From assembly GCA_023614405.1 (NCBI GenBank), contig CM042688.1, forward strand, positions 375,955,331-376,019,330: a stretch of DNA of 64,000 nt, written 5' to 3'. Each line of letters opens with the position of its first letter. The stretch's first letter is position 1. The translations under genes were made by a program, and so were the position numbers. The stretch is from Avena insularis. Taxonomy: Eukaryota > Streptophyta > Magnoliopsida > Poales > Poaceae. The notes under the pieces are model-generated. The model did no database searches and was not told where the DNA came from. It saw only the letters and a list, made by a program, of their open reading frames with translations. Below are positions 14,907-25,979 of the stretch, piece after piece.

Positions 14907-15627
14907 GATGACCGCTAGTATGTGCAAACCTCAAAACAGAAACACCATTTCTCAGTTTTCAGTGTCCTTGTTCGAATAAATGCGTGGACTTGGATGCAAT
15001 TTTCATTTTACTGAGGTCCTTGATGTAACTTCTACTTCCACCGACCATGTTAACTCTCAAGAACCTCTCTCCTACGAGACCTACCATTTGAGAGGCCATT
15101 CGTAGTACCTCTTATCTTCTCTTTATCGTGTCTAATCTCTTACAATACAATAAACCACTAAATAGTGTACGAATTAACTTTGAACATTGAGCGTTGCATC
15201 AAGACTAGCAAATCGAAAAATTGCCAACTGTAGGATCTTATTTTCCGTTCTTAGCATCTAGAAAGATTCTACTTTAGCACGATGAACGCTAGTATGCGCA
15301 AACCTCAAAACACAAACTCCATTGCTCAGTTTTCAGGGTCCTTGTTCTAATAAATGCGTGGACTTGGACGCAATTTTCATTTTTATGAGGTCCTTGATGT
15401 AACTTGTACTTCCACCGACCGTGTTAACTCTCAAGCACCTCTCTCATACGAGACCTACCATTTGATAGGCCATTCGCAATACTTCGTATCTTCTCTTTAT
15501 CGTGTCTTATCTCTTACAATACAATAAACCACTGCATAGTGTACGGATTAACTTCGAACATTGATTGTTGGATCAAGACTAGCAAATCCAAACATTGCCA
15601 ACCGTTGGATCTTATTTTCCATTCTTC

Positions 15628-15632
15628 GCATC
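15628..15632. repeat. Target-site duplication, left copy (GCATC)
   Basis: GCATC immediately precedes the TG of the solo LTR. The identical pentamer follows the LTR at 17171-17175. In the satellite consensus this position reads 'cttagcatctagaaag', so the duplicated site is native satellite sequence. Confidence 0.85.
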
Positions 15633-17170
15633 TGATACGTTGGAAACGTATCCATAATTTTTGATGTTCCATGCTTGGTGTTACCTACTTTCTTATGTTT
15701 TGTCCACACTTTGGAGTACTTTTCATATGATTTCTTGGTCTAACCTATTAACAAGAGCCACAGTGCCAGCTGCCTGTTTTCTATTGTTTTTGGTTCTAGC
15801 AAAGTCAGAAAATGAATATTCTCGGAATTGGACGGGACAAAAGCCAAAGTCAGTTTTTCACCGAGGAACACCTAGAGCCATAATACGAGACGGAGAGGGG
15901 CTAGGGCCTGGCCACACCACCTGGCCACGCAAGGTGGGGGTGGTCCTGCACCCCCTCACCTCTCCTTCCGCCTATATATTGCCTCTCCGATACGGAAACC
16001 CTAAGGACCCGATCAAAATCCACGAAGAGTCTCAGAGTCACCGTCATCTCCATCCCTAGATCGGGAGGGATCTGAAGCTCTTCCTGGCACCCTACTGGAG
16101 AGGGGAATTCACCCTGGAGGCCTTCTTCATCATCATGCAAGCCTCCGGTGTGATGCGTTAGTAGTTCATCTCTAGACTATGGGTCCATGTAGTAGCTAGA
16201 TGGCTAGTTCTCCTCCTTTGTGCTATCATGTTTAGATTTTGTGAGCTCATCTATTTGTAATTCTGCATGTTGTGTTTGTGGGGATCCGATGGATATTGAG
16301 ATGCTATTTCAGATTGATTATTGATTCTATCATGTCTATATGTGATCTTGCATGCTTTCCGTTGTTAGTAGCTATCTTGGCCAAGTAGATGCTAGCAACT
16401 CCAAGAGTTAGTATTTATGCTCGATAGTGGGTTCATGCCTCTGGTAATCTGGGGAAGTGACAGAAATCTCTAAGGTACTAGATGTGCTGTTGCTACTAGG
16501 GAGAAAACAACAATCCTTTGTTCATAGAACAATCGTATTGTTTACTTTACACACAATTCATAATGCAATTATCCGTTGCTTGCAAATACTGGAGGGGGTT
16601 CGGATGATAACCTGAAGGTGGATTATTAGTCATAGATGCAGTTGGATGGCGGTCTATGTATAATGTTGTAATGCCCAATCGAATCTGAAAGGAGTCAAGA
16701 TGATTAGTATATGCTTGTATGCTTTCTCGATGTTTGTCAATTGCCCCGCTATAATTTGTTCACCCAACATGTTATATATCTTAAGGAGAGCCACCTCTAG
16801 TGAACTATGGACCCCAGTCCTTTCTTTTACCATCAATCTTCAACTGTTTACTGTTTTGTGTTTACTTTCTGCAAACTATTACTTTCTTCCACTCAATACG
16901 TTTAATCCTTTTTTTCAGCAAAACCGGTGAGATTGACAACCTCATCGCAAGTTGGGGACAGAGTTCTGTGGTTGTGTTGTGCAGGTCTCCACGCTGTCAC
17001 CTGCACCGTAGTGCGCCCTGCCAAAGTTCAGCTAGCTACACCTTTGGGGTGTTTCCTTGCTCCTACTGGATTGATAACCTTGGTTTCATAACTGAGGGAA
17101 ACTTACTGCTGTGCTCATCATACCTTCCTCTTGGGGTTCCCCAACGAGCTCGTTAATACACGAGTCAGCA
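15633..17170 (+). mobile_element. Solo LTR, 1538 bp, inserted in satellite
   Basis: The segment begins TGATACGTTGG and ends GAGTCAGCA, so it has 5'-TG..CA-3' ends, and perfect 5 bp GCATC repeats flank it. The satellite monomer resumes exactly after it. No internal domain or second LTR is present, so it is a solo LTR left by LTR-LTR recombination, or a single-LTR relic. The first ~350 bp resemble the reverse complement of the LTRs at 44900-45261 and 39850-40211: shared 'ataatttttgatgttccatg', 'cacactttggagta' and 'aatgaatattctcggaattgg'. It then diverges, so it is a related but different family of the same grass gypsy-like group. Open frames inside (for example 15661-16059) look like chance frames in LTR sequence. 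Confidence 0.88.
15971..15980 (+). promoter_or_regulatory. TATA-like box in the solo LTR
   Basis: CCTATATATT lies about 340 bp into the LTR, just before 'gcctctccgatacggaaaccc'. The position suits the U3/R core promoter. No experimental support; called from motif and context. Confidence 0.45.
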
Positions 17171-18440
17171 GCATCTAGAAAGATTCTACTTTAGCACTAT
17201 GAACGCTAGTATGCGCAAACCTCAAAACGCAAACTCCATTGCTCAGTTTTCAGGGTCCTTGTTCTTATAAATGCATGAACTTGGACGCAATTTTCATTTT
17301 TATGAGGTCCTTGATGTAACTTGTACTTCCATCGACCGTGTTAACTCTCATGCACCTCTCTCGTACGAGACCTACCATTTTATAGGCCATTCGTAGTACT
17401 TCTTATCTTCTCTTTATCGTGTCTTATCTCTTACAGTACAATAAACCACTTCATAGTGTACGAATTAACTTTGAACATGGACCATTGGATCAAGACTAGC
17501 AAATCCAAACATTGCCAACTACTGGATCTTCTTTTCCATTCTTAGCATCTAGAAAGATTCTACTTATAGTTTTTAGCCCGATGAACGCTAGTATATGCGC
17601 AAACCTCAAAACAGACACTTCATTGCTCTCAGTTTCAGGGTCCTTGTGCTAATAAATGCATGGACTTGGATGCAATTATCATTTTTATGAGGTCCTTGAT
17701 GTAACTTGTACTTCCACCGACCGTGTTAACTCTCAAGCACCTCGCTCCTACGAGACCTACCATTAGATCGGCCAGTTGTAATACTTCTTATCTTATCTTT
17801 ATCTTCTCTTATCTCTTACAATACCATACCATCACTACAAAGTGTATGAACCATTGACCGTTTGATCAAGACTGGCAAATCCAAACATTGCTAACAACCA
17901 TTGGATCTTCTTTTCCGTTCTTAGCATCTAGAAAGATTCTACTGAAAGTCTTTAGCACGATGAACGCTAGTATGCGCAAACCTCAAAACACACACTTCAT
18001 TGCTCATTTTCAGGGTCCTTGTGCTAAATGCATGGACTTGGATGCAATTTTTTATTTTTTACGAGGTCCTTTATGTAACTTTTACTTCCACCGTCCGTGT
18101 TAACTCTCAAGCACCTCGCTCCTACGAGACCTAAAGTTAGATCGGCCGTTCGCAGTACTTCTTATCTTATATGTATCTTGTCTTATCTCTCACAATACCA
18201 TATATACCATTGCATAGTGTATGAAACAATGAATGTTTGATCAAGACTAGCAAATCCAAACATTGCTAACCATTGGATCTTCTTTTCCATTCTTAGCATC
18301 TAGAAATATTCTACTTTAGCACGATGAACGCTAGTATGCGCAAACCTCAAAACACACATTTCATTGCTAAGTTCTAGGGTCCTTGTGCTAAATGCATGTA
18401 CTTGGATGCAATTTTCATTTTTATGAGGTCCACTTGTACT
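17171..18440. repeat. Satellite array, degenerate distal edge
   Basis: The array resumes in register after the solo LTR, with unit starts near 17199, 17580, 17959 and 18323. Unit lengths vary (~381, 379, 364 bp) through small insertions such as 'tatagttttt' and 'gaaagtc'. Substitutions are far denser than in the main array. Recognisable satellite stops near 18440 after 'tttttatgaggtccacttgtac'. Reduced homogeneity at the edge is what unequal exchange predicts. Confidence 0.88.
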
Positions 18441-18650
18441 TGCTTAATAAAGAAAATCAGCGCGGTGCTCACTCCTACAGCCTTACAGTGTGATACTCCT
18501 CCTCTATGCATGGAAAATAAATTGTATACTACTCTCTCCTTTACTGCATCACGCCCATCCTCTAGGATATATCTCCCTCGTCCACAGTGTGGCGCTGCGC
18601 ACGTGTGCCATGGTACTACGACGGCTCTGTTTCTATCTCTTTTTTTTCAT
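18441..18650. other. Unassigned spacer next to the satellite edge
   Basis: About 210 bp of low-repeat sequence between the last satellite fragment and a MITE. Short open frames cross it but have no recognisable motif. I see no defined feature. Confidence 0.4.
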
Positions 18651-19009
18651 AAGGGCACCCACAATGTGTAGCCAAATATGGTTCCAAATTGGATATTCGG
18701 CTTTTGGAACTAGTTCCCACCATTGTAGAGGTAGTTCCAAATTTGCAAAAAGAGGGAACCGGAGCACCCTCTTGCTCCGATGCTAAATTTCATCCATAGA
18801 CTAAAATACTATTTGTCTCCCATTGTCTACATGGTACTACACATGCATGCAGCCTAGTCATGAGTAGAGTGTGTGCTTTTTTCTCTGCAATGGGGTCCTA
18901 TGACACAGATATTTAGCATCACTACATTGTAGAGCTATTGCCAAATTTTACACCATAGCTAAATTTAACCTTTTTCAGATTTGGCTTTAGCCACACTGTG
19001 GGTGCCCTT
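18651..19009. mobile_element. MITE, 359 bp, 18 bp terminal inverted repeats
   Basis: The left end AAGGGCACCCACAATGTG (18651-18668) matches the inverse of the right end (18992-19009) at 17 of 18 positions. Subterminal 'agccaaat' and 'atttggctttagcc' extend the inverted symmetry. There is no coding capacity. A clear target duplication was not found on either side, so the superfamily (hAT-like or Mutator-like) is undecided. Confidence 0.72.
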
Positions 19010-20627
19010 TGCTATGACATCAAACCGCGTTCAACACCTCTTCGCTGCAGCCCTCTCAGGCTTCCTTCTCTAACCCCATAATCTCTTCTACAGTAGCTCT
19101 TCGTTTCCCCCCTCCATTTAGATCCTTCTTTTTCCTAGTACTACTATTTGCTTTGCAGAAAACAACGTTCCAGTTTTCGCAAAAAAAATCCTGTCACTTG
19201 GAAAATTGAGATCATCTCTTTTCATAATACTTGGAAACTCCGCTTGGCAAAATATTGTTTACAATAATACCAAGATGCACCAATCTACATAATACGGGGA
19301 AATTACCATAAACTATGATGTGGATCACAGGATATGGCATTGAACTTGGTCGTCCGACTCGAAACCTATTCATACACATTGTAGGACAATTTTGTGAACC
19401 TGGTTTTTGGAAAATTGTCAAAACACAAGTTTACAGTTTGCATGGCATGTGATACATGCAAAAGGACGCCATGCACATGTCTTCCTTAAAATTTTAAGAA
19501 TAATCCACCTCAGCCTCATGTTACAATTCCTTTACTTTCCTGTGAATCTAACACTTATTTAAGAAAAAATCCTATAGGCTCCAAATCTTGTAGGATTCAA
19601 CAGGACATGATATTCTAATAATACTGTGTTTTCCCTATTACTTCGTTTTTCCTATCCCGCGAATCAAATAGGCCCAATATTGTGACTCCCACGGGCAACA
19701 TTTCCTACTACGCCAAGATGCCCCCATATACCAAATTAATGTGGGAACAGTATATTAACTATGATGTCGATATGGCCATGACCTTTTTTGGTCATCAGGG
19801 TTGAAACCTAATAATGTTCATACATGGTGGGAAAATATTGCGGGTCTGGTTTCCATAAGTTGTCAAATCCCATGGTTATCAGTTTCCTGGCAGCCTATAC
19901 ACGTGACGTGATAGGATGCCATGCGTAAATATTTGTTTTTCTGTTTTTATTTATTACATGTGATTGTTTCAAAACGGGTTCAAAATTATCAAGATACAAA
20001 TTCTTAGAAGGAAGTTGAATTTGTCAAAACTCTCGATTGTTTTCGATATATTAAATACCTGATGCGTACCACCAAAAGCTTTTTTGTAGAACTTCGATAG
20101 AAATCTACCACTTTCTAGAGCTTCTAGTTCAAATATGACATGATTTTTTTAATAGAGACATAAAGTCATTTGAGTGGGCCGAGTTAGCTCGGAAGCTTTG
20201 AAAACTCATAAAACTTGGGAATCATACATAAAACATTGTCCACTATATCTGGAAACTTGGCTTGTGGCATTCAAAACCATGTTCTCTATACTTTCTGTGC
20301 ATAGTATATTCATGGTGCTAGAGGCCAACAATAATGGGATCTTCTATACGCTAGACATGACATAATCAAATGTACTGAAAGAGATCCAATGGTAAACAAT
20401 ATCGGCTTTTGCCAATCTATATCCAACTGTCGATGTTCGAAGTTTTTCGTACACTATATAGTGATATGGAAATTGTGAAGCAACATAGTCGTTTTTCTTT
20501 TGAAAAGAAGTGTCAAGCATTATATAGTGGTATGGAAATTGTGGCACGTGCCTTTTACTAGTATGGATATGGATGATAAGTTGATGTGCCTCTCGGCCTT
20601 GAATTCCTGGATAGATATGTTACGTTC
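19010..20627. other. Unassigned mosaic with a diverged ~446 bp direct duplication
   Basis: No gene recognised. Two diverged direct copies (about 19265-19480 and 19712-19930) share 'accaagatgc', 'aactatgatgt', 'ttgaaaccta'-like and 'ggatgccatgc'-like landmarks in the same order. Between them lies a MITE-like stretch (about 19495-19680) containing 'aatcctataggctcc' and ending 'gcgaatcaaataggccc', a motif common at ends of grass MITEs. A further short repeat, 'tatatagtgatatggaaattg' type, occurs at about 20456 and 20520. Confidence 0.45.
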
Positions 20628-20890
20628 TACTACCATTTTCTATTACTAGATGGACGCTAGCCAAATTCAAAATCTGAATCGAGCGGCAAAATCACCCACT
20701 GACTTTGAAGAATTTCCCGCCCCACCGATTCAAAACCTTTGAGCCAAAATCTCCCACCGGATAGTACCTTTTTCTATTATTATTAGCTGGACGCGGGCCA
20801 AATTCAAATCTCAATCAAGCGGCAATATCACACACCGACCTTGAAGCATTTCGTGCCCCTCTGTTTCAAAAACTTTTGTCTTTAAATTTC
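20628..20890. repeat. Imperfect tandem duplication, ~133 bp period
   Basis: Two adjacent copies share the order 'ttttctatta', 'tggacgc', 'ccaaattcaaa', 'gcggcaa', 'tttgaagaatttcc' or 'cttgaagcatttcg', 'ttcaaaa'. The copies are strongly diverged, so the duplication is old. It lies just upstream of the GC-rich segment at 20960. Confidence 0.6.
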
Positions 20891-20939
20891 CTGTTCTACC
20901 CATTGTTCAAACGATAGATGGGCATGCTAAAGTCAGTAG

Positions 20940-21520
20940 CTCAGGGGCACGATCATACTTATATTGCTATTCACCTATAATATAGTCCCGATTCACGCAG
21001 TTTTTCCCGCTTACCCTCCTAAAAATCCCAAGCTCTTCTATCGCCTCCACGGCTATCGTGCGCACCGGCTTGATCTGTGGTCTCATGCGCTGCCGCTTCA
21101 CCGGCGCTCACCCATTGGATCTAGTTCACCAGGTCTCTCTGCTACTGCACCGGAGCTGCGGTGGCGTTCACCATGCCGATGGCGTCATCGACCGCCCAAG
21201 CTCTGCTTCCTCGCCACCAAAAGCTACCCAACCGTACCGGATCCGCTTGACTAGTGTCCATCGGACGTGATCTAGTTTAAGGAGTTCCATGTCCACCGCT
21301 CTAGACCAGCTGGACGACCGTCACCGTTCACTGCACTAGATATGCCTTAGTGACGGTCTCGTCCACCACGTTCAAGCCGGCATCGCCCGTCCAAGATCTG
21401 CTTCCCCGACGCCAATAGCCACCATAACCACAGCACCCTCGGTGACCTGGACATCACTCGCATGGTACTGATGATGCTTAGACGCCTCTCCGACCAAGGT
21501 TAACCAAATCTCCAACCTGT
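20940..21520 (+). other. GC-rich exon-like stretch (possible captured gene fragment)
   Basis: Composition changes abruptly from AT-rich flanks to GC-rich sequence between about 21030 and 21480, typical of grass 5' exons. Open frames at 20964-21254 and 21058-21270 encode Arg/Pro/Ser-rich peptides with no motif I recognise. A CACTA terminus lies ~2.8 kb downstream, and CACTA elements often carry captured exons. That link is inference, and the stretch may be a host-gene relic instead. Confidence 0.3.
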
Positions 21521-22040
21521 TTTTGTTTTGTTAGTAGTATAGCAGGTTCAAGCCTATCGCAGTGAACTGCATTTTTGTAATCGTGCTAGTACATACAAGT
21601 CACTAGGCACGCATGTTCTTCGTGCTAGTACATGCAAGGTCATTAGACATGTTGGTTTGCATTCGCTGCTCTACAAATTTCAAGTCATGCACATGTATGT
21701 TATTTTGTCATGCACATGTTCTTAGCTACTCCATACAACAGTAATTGTCTGCTACCGTGTAATTCTTGCAAAATTTGTAGTGAGTGGAAAATATTAGTGT
21801 GGATTCCCTGTTTTACAGTTGCTGAATCTATCTGGTTCGTCCTGAGATCAGTTCCTGCTATTATTTTCTCCTTGGCATTGTTCTGCTATCCTGTAGTAGC
21901 CGTTTAAACTCTTCGTACTAATTCGATTATAATTTTTTTGTTGCCATAATGCCATCTGGTTCTTCAAAAGCTGCATCACTAACTATTTCCTTTTTCTTGC
22001 ATAGAGCTCAAAATGGAAGAATGAACATGTTGGTTTGGAT
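21521..22040. other. Unassigned stretch
   Basis: AT-rich sequence without recognised genes. A short imperfect repeat, 'cgtgctagtacat(a/g)caag', occurs at about 21581 and 21620. Open frames such as 21710-21907 are hydrophobic chance frames. Confidence 0.35.
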
Positions 22041-22790
22041 GGCCTCTTCTACAGGTTCACAAGGGATGCCATTAATTCCTTATCTGGTGCTGATTCATCC
22101 TAAGCAACGGCATAACTATCCTCTACTATGTAGTTCACTCATCATTTGCATTCCTGCTCTAGAATTTCCCTTATGATGCCATTATAATTTCTATCTAGTT
22201 GATTCTTAGTTATGACAGTAACTACATGCCATTGTGTAGCTCACCGCAAATTCTGAGTCACCCAACGACTCTATGCATTCCAGGAGATGCCACTGCTTCT
22301 ATATATATTTGCTGAAATGACCTCCCTAGTTTATATTTGCTGAAATTCTAAGAAACACTTTGTTTGATTGCTCATTTCATTCTAGGCACACTTGTCTAAT
22401 GCTTGTTTGTCCTGTTCTACAGGTTCACGAGCGACGCTATTATATCTTGCATCTGGTTCTGGGTCTGGTTCGTCCTAAGTCACGACATAACTATCCTCTA
22501 CAATATATAGTTCATTCGTGGTTTGCATTCCTGCTCTACAAGTTCTCATATGATGCGGTTATAATTTCTATCTGGTTAATTCTTCACTATGATAGCAACT
22601 GCATGCCATTTTGTGGCTCGGCGCAAATTCTGAGTCACCCAACGTCTCTTGCATTTAGGGTATAGAACTGCTTCCATATATATTTGTTCAAAATGACATG
22701 GCTAGTTTATACCTACTGAAATTCTAAGCCACACACACACACATTTTTTGATTGCTCGTTTCACGGTAGTCACACTTGTTTAATGCGTGC
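22041..22790. repeat. Tandem duplication, ~368 bp period
   Basis: Landmarks recur in the same order 368 bp apart: 'ctacaggttcac' (22049 and 22417), 'cataactatcctcta', 'gtttgcattcctgctct' or its variant, 'ttataatttctatct', 'caaattctgagtcacccaacg', 'gaaattctaag'. The two copies are clearly diverged and carry different indels; a (CA)n run is present only in the second. It is unrelated to the 373 bp satellite despite the similar period. Confidence 0.8.
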
Positions 22791-23330
22791 CTTCTTGTCA
22801 TGTTTTTTGTTTGACGTGTTGGTTAATAATTGAACCATTGACCAGTTGTAAACTCCAGTTCATAGCTCATGTCATATCAGTCAAATGACTAGTTTGTCTT
22901 GTTTGATGTATTAACTTGTTATTACTTAGTTTCAGACTGCAATTATTGCTATCGCCACCAAAGAGGGGGCTGCCAGATCATGTCTCCTCCAATGTAGCTG
23001 TCATGCTCAATGAAAGATGCAGGTGATCGATTGAGAAAGCAAATTGATGACTCTGCTATCAACTTGATTGTTAACTGAAATGCCAATTTTTCTTTTCCTT
23101 GAGTTGATAATATGTAATAATTTTAAGAAGTTTGCAGCTGATGTTATATCTAGATAACTCGCGTAGGCCATGTAGGCATTTAGTTGACGCTGTCCACACA
23201 TTGTGGTAGTCGTTATGGTATCTATGCCAGGTAGGTCGATGAGGGAACAATATCGTTCTTTGTTATTGGCCCGTTGTGAATTCAGCCGATGATGAACAGT
23301 AAAAAATGCTGGATTATTATACACGTTTTA
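22791..23330. other. Unassigned stretch
   Basis: No gene, repeat family or RNA recognised. An open frame on the minus strand (23007-23324) lacks any motif and is probably chance. Confidence 0.35.
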
Positions 23331-24354
23331 TGACATTGGCATGGGCTTCAAAAAGGCAGAAACTATAAAAGGCTGTAAATGTAACGGGATAGTAATGGGT
23401 CGAATAATGTAATGAATATGTCAGAACAATAACATGCCATAACAGTAATAGCCGTAATAAAGAGCAGTAGAAGTAGAAGCCGTAACAGAAATAACCCATT
23501 ACAAAGAATAGTGTGAAACCGCAAAATTGCAAAAACAGTAATAGGCCAAAACAATAATGGGCCTCAATAGTAAAAGGCCAGAATAGTGACGAGTCTGAAT
23601 AGTATGGGCCAAGAAATTTCCAGACGAGGGCAGTAACAGGCCGACAAATTTACCAAGCTAGAATAGTAAAGGGTCGTTCGTGGGCCTGAACAGCTAAAGA
23701 CCAGAACAGTAAAAGGCCATAATAGTAAAATGCCAGAATAGTAATGGACCATCTTAGAGAAGGGCCATTGGTAGGCAGTTGACAATGGGCTGCGATAACA
23801 GTGATGGGCTGACCACAGGCCTTAAGTGTACATGAGCGACTTGGCGCAGGCTGCTAATGGGCCACACAGTGTTGGACTAACATGGTCCTTCTGTAGGCCA
23901 AAACAGAATCGGGCCTGAAAGTTCGTGGGCCACGACTGGTTGCATTTCTGGGCCCATTTCATACAGTGCAGGAAAAAACAGTAACATGCCATCTTCTTAT
24001 TGGGCTCCCCTGATGGGTCGGCCCAGTTAGTATTTAGCAAGCCTTGGCTGGGCCTGGCTTCTGTCACGGTTTCTATGACCGTTAACGGCGGTAACCGACC
24101 GCTAACAGCGGCTGCCACGTGGCAGTTTAAATGACGTCACTAGTCAACATGGCTGGCGAACAGATCTACGACGGAACAAGTTTTCGTGGCTGAAGGGTGC
24201 GATCCGCCACGGTTGAAAAAAAACCGTGGTTAATCCATTTGTGACGGGGCTTTTACCACGAAGGACATCCATCATGGAGCACTCTTTGGCCATGAAAAAT
24301 GGGCCTTCAACCACGAAAATCGTCTGTTGTAAAATCCAACTTTTCTTGTAGTGT
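23331..24354. mobile_element. CACTA transposon terminal region (right end)
   Basis: The right end reads ACTTTTCTTGTAGTG, the reverse complement of the canonical plant CACTA terminus CACTACAAGAAAAGT. Upstream, 23340-24020 is packed with degenerate subterminal units of the type 'aacagtaatgggcc' or 'agtaaaaggcc' spaced ~20-30 bp apart, as expected for transposase-binding subterminal repeats. Short inverted repeats ('ccacggttg'/'aaccgtgg') occur near 24210-24235. No matching left CACTAC end was found upstream in this window, so the element is truncated or its left end has decayed. No transposase coding is seen. Confidence 0.75.
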
Positions 24355-24749
24355 AAGGTATTGGATCCATCTTTATAAATGTGAGCTAGACAAGAACCAA
24401 AGAATATGCAAAAGCCCACAAGTATTTTGGATGGTAGAAGTATAAGGTGGTGACAAGGTTAAGGTGGTGGAATAGAGAAAATATATGCCCCCATCTCAAC
24501 TTGGGCATTTAACAATTTATCAAGATCCAAATACAACATATCAAGAAGCAAATACAATTAATAAAACAAATGCATATGAGGAAAGAACCAAATGAAAGGG
24601 GTTTTAATATGATGCTCAAATGCAAGGTGACATGATGACATGAGCATGATATAATGATGATGCAATAATTATATGTATATGATGGATCTGAAATATAGCC
24701 ATCTATGTCCATATTTAAACTGGATATTATTCATATTTTTGATAAAATA
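24355..24749. other. Unassigned AT-rich spacer before the Athila-like LTR
   Basis: Contains 'gcccccatctcaacttgggc' and repeated 'gatgacatgagcatgat'-like words. This kind of text resembles old grass retrotransposon sequence, but I cannot assign a family. No coding region. Confidence 0.35.
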
Positions 24750-25969
24750 TCTCTCTAAACCCTGCCACTAATGCCTAATGATCAAAGGGGTATGCAATCC
24801 TTTATTTCTATTTTTTCCTGCATAGATAATGACGTTTGATGATGGGAGTCACTACATTAAAGTCAAAGATACGAGATTTCCAACAACCCGAAGAAACCAG
24901 GAGTCGTGAAGTGGAGACAGACGCTTTAATGACCAACTATACATCGGGAATAAAATTCCAGGCGTATAGTTCCGGTTGTATAGTTTCCATCGACACCGCT
25001 AGGTCAGGCGGAACAAATTTTGTGAAGGGACCCCTATATAAAGAGTCCTCGAGCGACGATAAAAGAGAGCTCTTCCAGACCATTAGCCGCCTCTAGATCT
25101 CCATCCACAACACCGAAGAGCCGCCGGAGGAATAGACTTAGATCTAATCTCCAAACCTTTCTCCACCACCATAGACATATTCCACCACTTGTAATAGTAC
25201 ATCTCATCTTCGATTGGAAACATTGTAAGACTATTTGCTATCAATCTCATGATTTCCACTACAATGTTTATGATCTTTGATCTCATCTCTATGTGTGAGT
25301 AATTCTCCTTGGGTTAAGGGCTTCGGCCTAGCCATGTAGCTTTTGTGCATGTTATTTATCATAGATGGGATCATGTATTAGTTTGTATGACATGACGATT
25401 ATTGTATCCTCTCTTGCCTCAATCTAAGGACTTGTCAGGTACCCAAGACCCAAAGGATTGAGCCAGGTATAGGGAGTATGAGTAATGACTAATCTACAGG
25501 TTGGGAACCCCAGTGACATAAGGGGTAGTACGGCTGTATGTGTGGGATTTACTTGGGATTAACAGTGACATCACTATGCATATCATTAGTTCTCTTTCTT
25601 CTATGGATGAGACTAGTAGGTTATTCTTATAAAAGGTTGCAGAGGCAATAGAAATTATGGATGCACTGCCCACATATAATTTATCTTGCTCTAACAATTA
25701 CATGCATACTTTATTATTATATTTTATTCCCATCAGATATTTTGCACAGCTACAGGTGAAACCGAACGCCCTAGGCCCTCTCTATCCATCATCGACAACA
25801 GCAAAAGACGCAAACTCTTGGTCCGATAAAAACACAAAAGGAATTCTAAAACTCCTGAAGGTCCGTTAAAGTAACTTAACTACGCGTATGCTTCCCGAGG
25901 ATTCGATAAACCTAGGTATACTAGGGAAAAAGAGCTATACTACATCCATAATCTGGGTCGAAGGTATCA
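24750..25969 (+). repeat. 5' LTR of Athila-like element A
   Basis: About 1220 bp, matching the split 3' copy from 'tctctctaaaccc' to 'cgaaggtatca'. The right border (CA at 25969) is firm because the primer binding site follows. The left border is less firm: similarity starts at 24750 but no TG dinucleotide sits there. It contains a palindromic module (24931-24984), a TATA box (25035) and pyrimidine-rich sequence downstream. Confidence 0.82.
25035..25043 (+). promoter_or_regulatory. LTR TATA box (TATATAAAG)
   Basis: TATATAAAG follows 'gaaggga cccc' in the 5' LTR. The same box is at 45272-45280 in the 3' LTR. The position about 285 bp into the LTR suits the U3/R boundary. Confidence 0.6.
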
Positions 25970-25979
25970 ACCTTTTTTC

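Larger units (their letters stand above)
1..15632. repeat. Tandem satellite array, ~373 bp monomer
   Basis: About 42 head-to-tail monomers. Using the box 'gatgaacgctagta' as phase marker, units start near 2, 376, 749, 1103, 1476, 1845, 2219, 2592 and so on to 15281; most spacings are 369-374 bp. Each unit contains the same ordered landmarks: 'cagggtccttgttctaataa', 'gaggtccttgatgtaacttg', 'ctctcaagcacctctctcc', 'cattgccaaccgctggatc'. Units at 749 and 4836 share a ~20 bp deletion and are 354 bp long. Monomers differ by scattered substitutions and form higher-order groups, listed separately. I do not recognise this family by name. The size, homogenisation and lack of genes fit heterochromatic (subtelomeric, interstitial or pericentromeric) satellite DNA; which of these cannot be told from the sequence. 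The array starts before the window. Confidence 0.97.

Noticed and set aside
1..15632. CRISPR-like array
   Set aside because: Repeat and spacer alternation is absent. The whole monomer is repeated, the period is ~373 bp and the sequence is a plant satellite.
15661..16140. Overlapping ORFs of 132 and 79 codons on opposite strands in the solo LTR
   Set aside because: They lie in GC-rich LTR U3/R sequence, lack recognised domains, and the homologous LTR regions at 39.6-40.1 and 44.7-45.2 kb do not keep the frames.
22041..22790. Relation of the 368 bp duplication to the 373 bp satellite
   Set aside because: The sequences share no satellite landmarks. The similar length is coincidental.
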